Shown here: positions 1 through 8,483 of the stretch, piece after piece
How the letters are laid out: each line of letters begins with the position of its first letter
How positions within the stretch are numbered: position 1 is the stretch's first letter
DNA from: Bacteroidota bacterium
Lineage (GTDB): Bacteria; Bacteroidota; Ignavibacteria; Ignavibacteriales; Melioribacteraceae
Assembly: GCA_023447335.1 (NCBI GenBank)
Contig: JAEXOD010000208.1
Span: 1 to 35,313 of the forward strand
Reading direction: 5' to 3'
DNA length: 35,313 nt
The notes under the pieces: generated by a model
Databases searched by the model: none
The model's input: only the letters and a program-made list of their open reading frames with translations
Told to the model about the DNA's origin: nothing
Position numbers and translations under genes: made by a program

Positions 1-2380
1 CCATAGCGCCTGTTGTTATATTGGTATTATTAACAAATATATTGTTATTTAACGTTATTTTAGAATTAGTGTAATAAGATGACGATCCTAAAAATAGAGC
101 CGTGCTTCTGTTTGAAATATTATCTGAATTATAATTTAAGAAAACAGTATTATGGTATAAATTTACTTTGAAATTTTGCTCACTAGGCGTTCCAATATAA
201 ATTCCGCAAACCGATGCGTAAGTTGGTGAAGAAGGGGCTGCATGTGGTGCTCTCAAGTCATAAATCATATTATTATATAAATAATGTGTTCCGTAACTAC
301 TAACTTTTATTCCTTGCACACTTCTTGTACTATTAAGTGAATATTCAATATTATAAATTTTATTACTACTTATTTTGGTGTTTCCCATCGATACATCTAT
401 TCCGCAAAAATTTTGGTTTGTTAATGCAAAGCCAAAAATTTCATTATCGTAAATTTGAACCGCTGCATAATTTTCTGATGAACTATATATAGCATAAATA
501 TTGGCTTGTGAATAATATGTTGTAGCCAGATTAGTTATTTCGTTATTATATATTTTTATTGTATCTGCGGGGCAATATTGAAAATAGATTCCGTAAATAT
601 AAGAACCATTCCCGTTAAAATTATAAATTTTATTATCATGTACTGAAAAACCTTTTTGATATTTTAGACTAATACCATAAAAAACATAACTTTCATTTCC
701 GTTAAAATTTTTAATTTCACTAACTCCTCCGTCAATTGTTCCAATTTCGTTTTGTTCATCCGGATAATATGAATTGCCTACGATTTCATAACCTGAATAA
801 CATTCCTGAATTGTATTATTATAAAATTTATTGTTAAAATTTATACCGGCACTACTTGTTGCATTGCTTGTAGTAACTACCCCTTTTGCAAACTTATAAT
901 CTTTGTATAAATCAATAACACTGTTTTTTATTGTGTTATTTTTACATCCGTCTGTTTCACTACCCAATAAATAAATTCCGTATTCTATATTGTTGGAAGT
1001 TGTTTCGTCTTTAATAACAATTCCGTCAATGGTAATATAGTCGCAACCGGTTAACTTAATACAAGCCTCACCGGTTGCAGATGTCCCCGCAAAAGATAAA
1101 ATTGGTTTTGTTCCCGTTCCTGATTGTTTAATAATTATCGGTTTATCAATTGTACCTGTTTCCGTAATATTTATTAAGCCGGGTTCGTTAATAGTTTCGC
1201 CGTCAGTAATTAAAAATGTGACTCCCCCTAAACCAACTCCGGAAGAATTAAGGTCTTGAATTGCAGAATACAAATTCGGATAATCAGCTCCTGAATTGGC
1301 TATAGTTTTAGTACCCGTTAAAGATCCTTTTAACTCCGAATTTCCTACCGGATTAGTTTCTGTCGGAATACGCGAAGGATTCCCGACTTCACTTGTAATA
1401 AATGAAGAACAAACAGCATCAACAATATTGCCCGCAGTAGCATTAATTGATATATCATAAACTAGCCAAAAGTAATTAACTCCGGTTGCCAATTGTTTAG
1501 AACCTGTTATAACAAATTCATTATTAGGTAAGGCATATGTGCTACCGAATTGTTCATTCGTAGAAAAAGTAGTTGAGTTAGTATAATATACTTTTGCGTT
1601 AGCTATATCTACCGGACTTGTTGAACCCGATGTGTTAAAAGTTATTGAAGTTAAATTAAATTTATTTAATTCACCTGTAGTATTTATTGCCAATCTAATT
1701 ATTTTGCAATTTTGTGTACCTACTTTATAAGAAGTTTCAGATACTTGCTCTGTTGTAGCAGAAATAAACGACATGTCCGAAGGGAAGCTAGTATATTCTA
1801 TATCATCCAAATACATATTGTTACCGTATGCCGATACTGCATTAAAAATCAGATAATTTGTTGAACCGTTATATTGAGCAGGAATATTATATTCATATTG
1901 ATACCATCCGTTTGAGGATACAGTAGGGCTTTGGGTAGTGCTTCTATAAATTGTACCCAGTTTTGTTCCGCCAACCGTATTTGTTGTTGTATTTATATAA
2001 ACTTCTACCTTATCGCTCGATGAACTATATCCGTTATCTCTGTACATCCAAAACCTAACCGTGGCTGTATTACTTCCTATATTTGACAAATCGAATGCAG
2101 GTGAATATAAATGGCAATAATTACCGATTTGAATGTTATATGAACCATAATATGCCATGCCCGCACCTGAATGCGGAGTTGCGGTTGGGTTGCTTCCGCT
2201 TGTACTCCTACTCCAATTAGCACCGGTAGGACTGTATAAAGTCCAATCAGTCGGCGGAAAAGTAGTATTATCAAATGATTGAGTGTTTAATGTTTGCCCG
2301 ATTGACTCAAAAGAATAGAATAAAAGAAATAAAAAAGCATAAAACAAAACTGTTACATTTACTTTTACTAAACGGTTCAT
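1..2380 (-). CDS. Secreted beta-helix repeat protein, C-terminus cut by window edge
   Basis: The frame is open from an ATG at 2380 down to base 2, about 793 codons, and runs off the left edge, so the C-terminus is not seen. Residues 1-29 form a signal peptide with a long hydrophobic core ending near SIGQ. Residues about 30-197 resemble the choice-of-anchor J / MAM-like beta-sandwich found in Bacteroidota surface proteins (NWSRSTSG, ending YLDDIEY). Residues about 203-335 resemble the N-terminal domain of BNR-repeat neuraminidases. From about 355 onward there are roughly ten parallel beta-helix turns with the recurring pattern N-x-I-[YF], for example NNKFYNNTI, VHDNKIYNF, IYNNEITNL, IYDNEIFGF and ISSNKIYNI. 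A secreted surface or adhesin-like protein is inferred. A type IX sorting domain would lie in the missing part. No catalytic site was recognised, so enzyme activity is unknown. Confidence 0.85.
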   Translation of the reverse strand, partial: MNRLVKVNVTVLFYAFLFLLFYSFESIGQTLNTQSFDNTTFPPTDWTLYSPTGANWSRSTSGSNPTATPHSGAGMAYYGSYNIQIGNYCHLYSPAFDLSNIGSNTATVRFWMYRDNGYSSSSDKVEVYINTTTNTVGGTKLGTIYRSTTQSPTVSSNGWYQYEYNIPAQYNGSTNYLIFNAVSAYGNNMYLDDIEYTSFPSDMSFISATTEQVSETSYKVGTQNCKIIRLAINTTGELNKFNLTSITFNTSGSTSPVDIANAKVYYTNSTTFSTNEQFGSTYALPNNEFVITGSKQLATGVNYFWLVYDISINATAGNIVDAVCSSFITSEVGNPSRIPTETNPVGNSELKGSLTGTKTIANSGADYPNLYSAIQDLNSSGVGLGGVTFLITDGETINEPGLINITETGTIDKPIIIKQSGTGTKPILSFAGTSATGEACIKLTGCDYITIDGIVIKDETTSNNIEYGIYLLGSETDGCKNNTIKNSVIDLYKDYKFAKGVVTTSNATSSAGINFNNKFYNNTIQECYSGYEIVGNSYYPDEQNEIGTIDGGVSEIKNFNGNESYVFYGISLKYQKGFSVHDNKIYNFNGNGSYIYGIYFQYCPADTIKIYNNEITNLATTYYSQANIYAIYSSSENYAAVQIYDNEIFGFALTNQNFCGIDVSMGNTKISSNKIYNIEYSLNSTRSVQGIKVSSYGTHYLYNNMIYDLRAPHAAPSSPTYASVCGIYIGTPSEQNFKVNLYHNTVFLNYNSDNISNRSTALFLGSSSYYTNSKITLNNNIFVNNTNITTGAM

Positions 2381-2455
2381 AATAACCTCAAAAAGAAGAT
2401 TAAATAACATTTACATAAATATCTTTAATTTTAAAAGTTATATCAATTTATTTTA

Positions 2456-2478
2456 GTTAAGAATTCCGAATTCTTAAC
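2456..2478. repeat. 23-bp inverted repeat upstream of the beta-helix gene
   Basis: GTTAAGAATTC, a single central C at 2467, then GAATTCTTAAC: two perfect 11-bp arms. It lies in the 148-bp space between the regulator gene (ends 2529) and the beta-helix gene (starts 2380), 76 bp upstream of the latter. There is no run of T after it on the minus strand, which makes a standard intrinsic terminator unlikely. It could be an operator, or a transcript-end hairpin for the regulator gene. Confidence 0.55.
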
Positions 2479-2528
2479 AAGTAAATCACCGAAATTTTAT
2501 CAAATCCGCTCAAGACCAATTAATTTGG

Positions 2529-4151
2529 TCATACTTTTTGTAGCATAGATTCTTTGAAGACTGAAGGTGTAATACCGGTAAATTTCTTAAAAGCCGTATT
2601 AAAAGAAGGTTTGGAATTGAAACCTACAAGGTCGGCAATACCTTCAATAGAATAATTTGCATACTCTTCCGATATTAATAATATTCTTGCTTCTTTTATC
2701 CTAAAATCATTTATATAATTTGAAAAGTTTTGATCAAATTCTTCATTTATAACTTGAGATAAATACTTGGAATTTACATCTAGGTTATTAGCCAACTTTT
2801 CAATTGTTAAATCTTTATCGAGATATGGTTTATTGTTTTCCATCAAGCTATTTAACTCGTATAGCAACTTTTCTTTCTTATCCTCCGTTAATGTCGATTT
2901 TTTATATTTTTCCGTGTATTCTTCCTCTTTAATTTCTTTTAAATTATTTTTTATTTTACTAATTTCTTTTTCAGCTTTTACTAATTCCAAATTCCTTTTT
3001 ACTAAGTCTCTATAAGCCAATTTTTGTTTATTAAATAAATTAAAAACAATTACAAATGCAGTAATTAAAATCACAAAAAGAATAGAAGAAGCAAGTAGTT
3101 GAAAATCCTTAATCTTAAGTTGCGCTTCTTTTAACTCAATTTCTTTACTCTTTTTCTCCGTATCAAATTTTGCCTGCATTTCGGCAATGTTTTTTGCATT
3201 CTGTTCATTATATATGCTATCTTTAACTACATTTGATTGCTTTTGATAAATAAAAGCATTTTTATAATCACCGTTATTTAAATATGCGTTTATAATTGCA
3301 TCATACAGATCTTTTAATTGTTTTTTAGCCTGAAGTTTTTTTGCAGTAATAATTCCCTCATTGGCAAATTTAATCGCTAAATCACTTTTATTAAGCTTAA
3401 TATAAACATTAGTTAAATTTACGGTACTTTCAAGTACCAATTCAATATCGTTAATCTTTTTTGCATGTTCGTACGCTTTAACGGAATATGTTTCTGATCT
3501 TTCATAATCTTTACACAAAAAATAAGCGTAAGAAAGATTATTTAGAACGAGTCCTTTTCCATATCCGAATTTGTTTTTTTCTACTATTATATCAGCAGAT
3601 AAATAATAATTTACAGCTTTTTCCGGAACGCCTAAAGCAACATAACAATTACCGATGTTAACTAACGATAATACCCACTTTTCAATCATTTTTGTATTCT
3701 CGGTCAACTTTAACATTTTATTAAAGTATTCTAATGCCGTTTTAAAGTTACCTGTACGAGCATTAATAACTGCAATATTATTTAACGCCGAAAGTTGATA
3801 GTAAATCACTTTATTTTGTTCAGCATATTTTTCAACCTCAATAAACTTCTCTAATGCATCTTTTAAATCTGAACGTTGGTAATAGTAATAAGCAACTTGA
3901 TACAAAGCTTCTGTCTTTCCGTAAGTAAAATTTGCTTTATCTGCTACATTTCCTGCTTTATAAGCATAGGTTAGCGCCTTTTCAGGTTCATTTTGCATAT
4001 ATAATGCACTTATCTTTATTAAGGCTTTAACTTTAAAACTATCATCCTTTGCTTTATTCACATAATTTAATAATGAATCAAGTTGTTTTGTTTCACCAAA
4101 AACTAAAGTAGATAAAAACAAAAAAAACAAGAAGTAAATAATATTTTTCAT
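2529..4151 (-). CDS. Membrane-anchored TPR regulator with AraC-type HTH
   Basis: A 540-residue protein. It begins with a signal peptide (MKNIIYFLFFLFLSTLVFG), followed by tetratricopeptide-like helical repeats over about residues 45-310. A single membrane segment lies at about 353-375 (LLASSILFVILITAF), then a charged coiled coil at about 380-420. The C-terminal AraC/XylS helix-turn-helix spans about 445-535, with the typical IEGIADLVGFNSKPSFNTAFK second helix pair. This architecture, periplasmic TPRs joined through one membrane helix to a cytoplasmic AraC domain, is well known in Bacteroidota. DNA binding by a membrane-tethered protein is inferred from it. It sits upstream of and collinear with the beta-helix gene, so that gene is a candidate target. 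The signal sensed is unknown. Confidence 0.9.
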   Translation of the reverse strand: MKNIIYFLFFLFLSTLVFGETKQLDSLLNYVNKAKDDSFKVKALIKISALYMQNEPEKALTYAYKAGNVADKANFTYGKTEALYQVAYYYYQRSDLKDALEKFIEVEKYAEQNKVIYYQLSALNNIAVINARTGNFKTALEYFNKMLKLTENTKMIEKWVLSLVNIGNCYVALGVPEKAVNYYLSADIIVEKNKFGYGKGLVLNNLSYAYFLCKDYERSETYSVKAYEHAKKINDIELVLESTVNLTNVYIKLNKSDLAIKFANEGIITAKKLQAKKQLKDLYDAIINAYLNNGDYKNAFIYQKQSNVVKDSIYNEQNAKNIAEMQAKFDTEKKSKEIELKEAQLKIKDFQLLASSILFVILITAFVIVFNLFNKQKLAYRDLVKRNLELVKAEKEISKIKNNLKEIKEEEYTEKYKKSTLTEDKKEKLLYELNSLMENNKPYLDKDLTIEKLANNLDVNSKYLSQVINEEFDQNFSNYINDFRIKEARILLISEEYANYSIEGIADLVGFNSKPSFNTAFKKFTGITPSVFKESMLQKV

Positions 4152-4324
4152 AAAACCTCGTATAAGTTCTATAATAATATAATTTTATTTATTATATTTT
4201 CAAAGTTTTAAACAATTTCCAAATTAATTAAGATTATTTTATCCGATGACTCATAGTACTTCATTATTAACCTTGTTTAAGTTGTTTAAAAATATTATTT
4301 TTATAAAATAAAATTAAGGAAATT

Positions 4325-4483
4325 ATGTTTAAAAAAATAAATAATATAATAAACAGCAACGATGAACCTGATATGAATCTTGCTGAAGATTTAAAAAGAA
4401 AAAACAGAAACTTTATTATAAGTTTTATTGTAGTTTCTTTAATACTTTTTAATTTAATAATGTACTTTTTAGTAAAAGTATAA
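4325..4483 (+). CDS. Small single-pass membrane protein, 52 aa
   Basis: ATG at 4325 is preceded by AAGGA at 4316-4320, four bases away, and the frame stops at TAA 4481-4483. The first 29 residues are polar and charged (NSNDEPDMNLAEDLKRKNRN). Residues about 30-50 form one hydrophobic helix (FIISFIVVSLILFNLIMYFL) ending in KV. It lies 22 bp upstream of miaB on the same strand and may share its transcript. The positive charges just before the helix suggest a cytoplasmic N-terminus. I do not recognise a family. The ribosome binding site and the clean soluble/membrane division argue for a real gene, but its short length leaves doubt. Confidence 0.55.
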   Translation: MFKKINNIINSNDEPDMNLAEDLKRKNRNFIISFIVVSLILFNLIMYFLVKV

Positions 4484-4505
4484 AATCAAAAGAAAGTTTT
4501 CCTGA

Positions 4506-5837
4506 ATGACAAATAAAGTTTATATTGAAACATATGGCTGTCAGATGAATGTAGCTGATAGTGAGCTGGTAATGGGAATTTTAAAAGACAAAGGATATGG
4601 TTTAACAGAAAAACCGGATGATGCCAATGTTATATTATTAAATACTTGTAGCGTTCGTGATAACGCTGAGCAGCGAATTTACGGTAGATTAGGTAATTTA
4701 AAAGTTTACAAAAACACACAACCTAATTTGGTAATCGGAATTTTAGGGTGCATGGCAGAAAGATTACGTAAAGACTTAATTGAAGAAACCAAAGTAGTTG
4801 ATTTGGTTGTAGGTCCGGATGAGTATAGAAAACTACCCCAATTTATTGACCATGCACTAATCGGCGAAAAAGGGATAGGCGTTAGACTTTCCAGAACAGA
4901 AACCTATGATGATATTACACCATATCGTGAAGACGGTCTTTCAGCTTGGATTTCCGTAATGCGCGGATGCGATAAATTTTGTTCGTATTGTGTTGTTCCT
5001 TTTACTCGAGGAAGAGAAAGAAGCCGCTCGTTTGAATCAATTGTGAACGAAATAAAAGTGTTATCTGATAGAAATTTTAAAGAGGTTACTCTTTTAGGTC
5101 AAAACGTAAATTCTTATAACGACAACGGAAATGATTTTGCTGATTTGCTGGAAGCTTGTGCTAAAGTTGACCCGGCTATTCGTATTAGATTTACTACTTC
5201 TCACCCTCAAGATTTGTCCGATAAACTAATTGATGTAATTGCAAATAATGATAACATATGTAATTATATACACTTACCCGTACAAAGCGGTTCAGATAGA
5301 ATCTTAGAATTAATGAATAGATCATATACAATTGAACATTATTTAAGCATAATCGAAAAAGCTAAGAACAAAATAAAAGATGTTAGCTTTTCAACGGACA
5401 TTATTTCAGGTTTCCCTACAGAAACGGAGGATGACCACAAAGCTACACTTGAAGTTCTTAAAAAAGTTAGATATGATGGTGCTTTTATGTTTAATTATTC
5501 GCCAAGAGAAGGAACTAAAGCTTTTAAAATGGAAGATGACGTTCCCGCCGAAACCAAATCACGCAGACTTAGCGAAATAATTGATTTACAACAAAAAATT
5601 TCCGCCGATATAAATACCGCGATGACCGGAAGCGAACAAGTAGTTCTTGTTGAAGGTCATAGTAAAAAATCGGATCAATTTTGGGCAGGACGTACAGACG
5701 GAAATAAAGTTACAATTTTTCCGATAGGCAATAACGTAAAAATAGGCGATTACGTTAAAGTTAAAATAACTCGTTCTACTAGCGGTACTTTATTTGGTGA
5801 TTTTTTAGAAATAGTGCTTCCTTATAACAAAAAATAA
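4506..5837 (+). CDS. miaB: tRNA-2-methylthio-N6-dimethylallyladenosine synthase MiaB
   Basis: A 443-residue radical-SAM methylthiotransferase, close to the usual MiaB length. The N-terminal UPF0004 domain carries the three Cys ligands of the auxiliary Fe-S cluster: C12 (YGCQMN), C48 (NTCSVR) and C82 (LGCMAER). The radical SAM motif CxxxCxxC is C155-C159-C162 (GCDKFCSYC), followed by the RGRERSR stretch. A TRAM domain covers about residues 375-440. The family converts i6A37 to ms2i6A37 in tRNAs reading UNN codons, using two Fe-S clusters and S-adenosylmethionine. YGCQMN and RGRERSR favour MiaB over RimO or MtaB. It opens the run of collinear genes that leads to lptE. Confidence 0.97.
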   Translation: MTNKVYIETYGCQMNVADSELVMGILKDKGYGLTEKPDDANVILLNTCSVRDNAEQRIYGRLGNLKVYKNTQPNLVIGILGCMAERLRKDLIEETKVVDLVVGPDEYRKLPQFIDHALIGEKGIGVRLSRTETYDDITPYREDGLSAWISVMRGCDKFCSYCVVPFTRGRERSRSFESIVNEIKVLSDRNFKEVTLLGQNVNSYNDNGNDFADLLEACAKVDPAIRIRFTTSHPQDLSDKLIDVIANNDNICNYIHLPVQSGSDRILELMNRSYTIEHYLSIIEKAKNKIKDVSFSTDIISGFPTETEDDHKATLEVLKKVRYDGAFMFNYSPREGTKAFKMEDDVPAETKSRRLSEIIDLQQKISADINTAMTGSEQVVLVEGHSKKSDQFWAGRTDGNKVTIFPIGNNVKIGDYVKVKITRSTSGTLFGDFLEIVLPYNKK

Positions 5838-5851
5838 CATTGGTCAAAAAT

Positions 5852-6544
5852 ATGTTTAAGAAAGGGGTTTTACTAGTTTTATTATTTTCGCTTGGTATAT
5901 ATGCACAAGAGATTGATATCTCCGAACAATTAAAACAGATTAAAAACGGGGAAATTGAAAAGGCAGAGACTGCTCTAAAAGAATTTAAAATTAAAAATGC
6001 AGATGATCCTTCTGTTATATTTTTAGATGCTTTATTAACTAAAGACGGCAATTTGGCACTAGCAAGATATAACACCGTTATCAACAAATATCCTCGTTCA
6101 ACCTATGCTGATGCCTCCGTTTATTGTGTATTTTCCTATCATTATGCAACCGGCAGTTACAAAAAAGCTGAAGAATATTTAGTAATACTTAAAAACGAAT
6201 ATCCTAACTCAAAGTATATTCAAAATGCCGATAGAAATTTAAATATTAAACCTGACTCTGAAAAAGAGATTACTAAACACATACAAACTGTTACAAAAGA
6301 AATAAAACCGGCATTCACTATTCAAACCGGAGCATTTATTAGTTTAGATAAAGCAAAAGAACTTGAGTCTAAACTTTTTAAACAAGGATATAAAACTAAA
6401 ATTAAAGAGAAGAATGTTGGCGGAACTATATTTAATTTAGTAATGGTCGGCGAATATTCATCAAAAGAAGCTGCATCTTCGGATTTAGAAAAAATAAATA
6501 AAATGTTTTCTCTTAGCAGTAGAGTTGTAGAAATAAACAACTAA
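5852..6544 (+). CDS. Periplasmic TPR protein with C-terminal SPOR domain
   Basis: The ATG at 5852 gives a signal peptide (MFKKGVLLVLLFSLGIYAQ). An in-frame TTG at 5840 would add four residues, and neither start has a clear ribosome binding site. Residues about 25-135 look like tetratricopeptide helices, with KYPRSTYADASVYC and EYPNSKYIQNADR resembling BamD/YbgF-type repeats. Residues about 150-228 are a SPOR domain (FTIQTGAFISLDKAKELESKL, then a second half ending SSRVVEI). SPOR domains bind denuded glycan strands of peptidoglycan. A periplasmic cell-wall role is inferred. The gene begins just after miaB stops and ends five bases before the next gene. Confidence 0.85.
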   Translation: MFKKGVLLVLLFSLGIYAQEIDISEQLKQIKNGEIEKAETALKEFKIKNADDPSVIFLDALLTKDGNLALARYNTVINKYPRSTYADASVYCVFSYHYATGSYKKAEEYLVILKNEYPNSKYIQNADRNLNIKPDSEKEITKHIQTVTKEIKPAFTIQTGAFISLDKAKELESKLFKQGYKTKIKEKNVGGTIFNLVMVGEYSSKEAASSDLEKINKMFSLSSRVVEINN

Positions 6545-6548
6545 TGGT

Positions 6549-7325
6549 ATGGAAATAACATTTTTAGGTACCAGCAGCGGAAAAACCGAATTAGATAGAT
6601 TTTATACAAACTTATTATTAAAAGAATCCGAATTTGAATTATTGATTGATTGTGGAGACGGTTTAAGTAAACAATTAATTAATAAAGGATTTTCTTTAAA
6701 AGAAAGTTTGGATGTGTTAATAATTACTCATTTCCATGCAGATCATCTTGGTGGCTTACCCACACTTTTAACACAAATGAAACTTCTTAAACGTACAAAA
6801 CCCTTTAAATTATACGTTTACGATAGTTCAATTAAGTTAATTACAAATCTTCTTAATACTTTTTTACTTTTCACCGAAAATTTTCCGTTTCCGTTAATTA
6901 TCGAAGGGATCAGAGAAAACGAAGAGATTAAAATTACAGAACATTTATCGTTTATTGCTAAAATTAACAGCCATGTTAATTCAAAAAAATACATCACATA
7001 TTACGGTGAAGAAGTATCACCGGTTTCATTAAGCTTATTGTTTACCAATTATGAAACAAAATTTTTATATACCGGAGATTTGGGAATACCGGAGGATTTG
7101 TTTTTATTCAATCACAATAATTTAAAATACCTTATTGCGGAAGCTGCACATATAGAAATTAACGAATTTGTAAAGCTATTGGAAAACAAGGAAAATTTAA
7201 AATTAATATTAACCCACTATGAAATTAATAAACTGAAAGAATTTTTCGATAATAGTAAGATAAATAATTTTTTTAACGAAAATAGGATTATTATTGCTAA
7301 AGATTCTTTTAAATTATCGGATTAG
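6549..7325 (+). CDS. Metallo-beta-lactamase-fold hydrolase, RNase Z-like
   Basis: A 258-residue protein with the metal motif HxHxDH at H61, H63, D65 and H66 (ITHFHADHLGG). Further likely ligands are H142, D177 (YTGDLG) and H223 (ILTHYE). The opening ITFLGTSSG and the order of motifs are those of the RNase Z / ElaC-like branch of the metallo-beta-lactamase fold. There is no signal peptide, so it is cytoplasmic. It is shorter than canonical RNase Z (about 300), and I see no clear flexible-arm insert for binding tRNA, so tRNA 3' processing is only one possibility. Phosphodiesterase or another hydrolase activity is equally possible. It starts four bases after the SPOR gene's stop, in the same unit. 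Confidence 0.85.
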   Translation: MEITFLGTSSGKTELDRFYTNLLLKESEFELLIDCGDGLSKQLINKGFSLKESLDVLIITHFHADHLGGLPTLLTQMKLLKRTKPFKLYVYDSSIKLITNLLNTFLLFTENFPFPLIIEGIRENEEIKITEHLSFIAKINSHVNSKKYITYYGEEVSPVSLSLLFTNYETKFLYTGDLGIPEDLFLFNHNNLKYLIAEAAHIEINEFVKLLENKENLKLILTHYEINKLKEFFDNSKINNFFNENRIIIAKDSFKLSD

Positions 7326-7373
7326 TTTTTGCAATAAAAATAATTTAAATTTAAAGTTTGAAATAAAATAAAT

Positions 7374-8483
7374 ATGATGACCAGGGACGAAGTAAAAAAC
7401 AAATTAGGAATTATCGGCAAGTCAAAAGAAATTAATGATTTAGTTGATATTGCTTTGCAAATATCCCAGTCAGATATATCCGTACTAATTCAAGGTGAAA
7501 GCGGAGTAGGGAAAGAAGTTTTTGCAAAAGCAATTCATTATACAGGAAGACGTGCAGAAAAAAAACTTGTAAATGTTAATTGCGGAGCAATACCGGAAAG
7601 TTTACTTGAAAGCGAATTGTTTGGTCACAAAAAAGGTTCTTTTACCGGGGCAATTGACGATAGAAAAGGTTACTTCGAAATTGCAGACGGCGGAACACTT
7701 TTTTTAGATGAAATAGCTGAAATGCCGTTAACAACGCAAGTTAAACTTTTGCGCGTGTTAGAAACTAAAGAGTTCATGAGAATCGGAAGCGAAAATGTCA
7801 CAAAAGTTGACGTACGCATAGTTGCAGCCGCTAATAAAGACTTACAAAAAGAAGTAGAATCAAAAAGATTTAGAAATGATTTATATTTTAGATTAAAAGC
7901 AGTTACTTTGTATATTCCCCCTCTTAGACAAAGAAAAGAAGACATTCCGCTTTTAGCTAAACATTTTTTAAGAAACTTTGCTATAAATAACGGAATCGAA
8001 GAACCTGTTTTAACTATAGATGCAATTTCCTTATTAATGAATTATCCTTGGCCCGGGAATATACGCGAGCTAAAAAACGTAATTGAAACAGCATGCGCAT
8101 TAAACAACACTAATACACTGGATGAGATTTCTTTTGCGCATATATTAACCCCGATTCAAGATAATGCAGAAGCAAAAAATCTTCCCGTTTATGTAAATAA
8201 ACCGGCAGAAAGTCTTGACCGCGAAATGATATACAGAGCATTAATTGAAATAAAAAAAGATTTGCTGGAATTAAAACAAATTGCATATAATAATAACGGA
8301 AGAAACGAACCGGACTTATCGCCTATTAGAATTAATGAAATTGTGCCTCTTAACGAACTTGAAAAAGACGCTATTATAAAAGCATTGAATTTTACAAGCG
8401 GAAACAAACGTAAAGCCGCACAGTTGTTAAAGATAAGCGAACGAACCCTTTATAGGAAATTACGTGAATATGACTTACAATAA
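7374..8483 (+). CDS. Sigma-54-dependent activator lacking a receiver domain
   Basis: A 369-residue protein. The AAA+ domain begins at about residue 10. Walker A is GESGVGKE (about 41-48), the sigma-54 contact loop is GSFTGA (about 84-89), and Walker B is GGTLFLDEIAEM. The arginine-finger and sensor region is FRNDLYFRLKAV, followed by YPWPGNIRELKN. The C-terminus is a Fis-type HTH (GNKRKAAQLLKISERTLYRKLREY). There is no N-terminal response-regulator or GAF/PAS domain, so control must come from elsewhere or the protein may be constitutively active. A receiver-less activator between miaB and lptE is a context I recall from Bacteroidota. lptE overlaps its last codons, indicating translational coupling. 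Confidence 0.93.
   Translation: MMTRDEVKNKLGIIGKSKEINDLVDIALQISQSDISVLIQGESGVGKEVFAKAIHYTGRRAEKKLVNVNCGAIPESLLESELFGHKKGSFTGAIDDRKGYFEIADGGTLFLDEIAEMPLTTQVKLLRVLETKEFMRIGSENVTKVDVRIVAAANKDLQKEVESKRFRNDLYFRLKAVTLYIPPLRQRKEDIPLLAKHFLRNFAINNGIEEPVLTIDAISLLMNYPWPGNIRELKNVIETACALNNTNTLDEISFAHILTPIQDNAEAKNLPVYVNKPAESLDREMIYRALIEIKKDLLELKQIAYNNNGRNEPDLSPIRINEIVPLNELEKDAIIKALNFTSGNKRKAAQLLKISERTLYRKLREYDLQ

Noticed and set aside
2077..2274. 65-codon minus-strand frame inside the beta-helix gene region
   Set aside because: It overlaps the long open frame of the beta-helix protein in another phase. The latter has a signal peptide and repeat structure, so this is a shadow.
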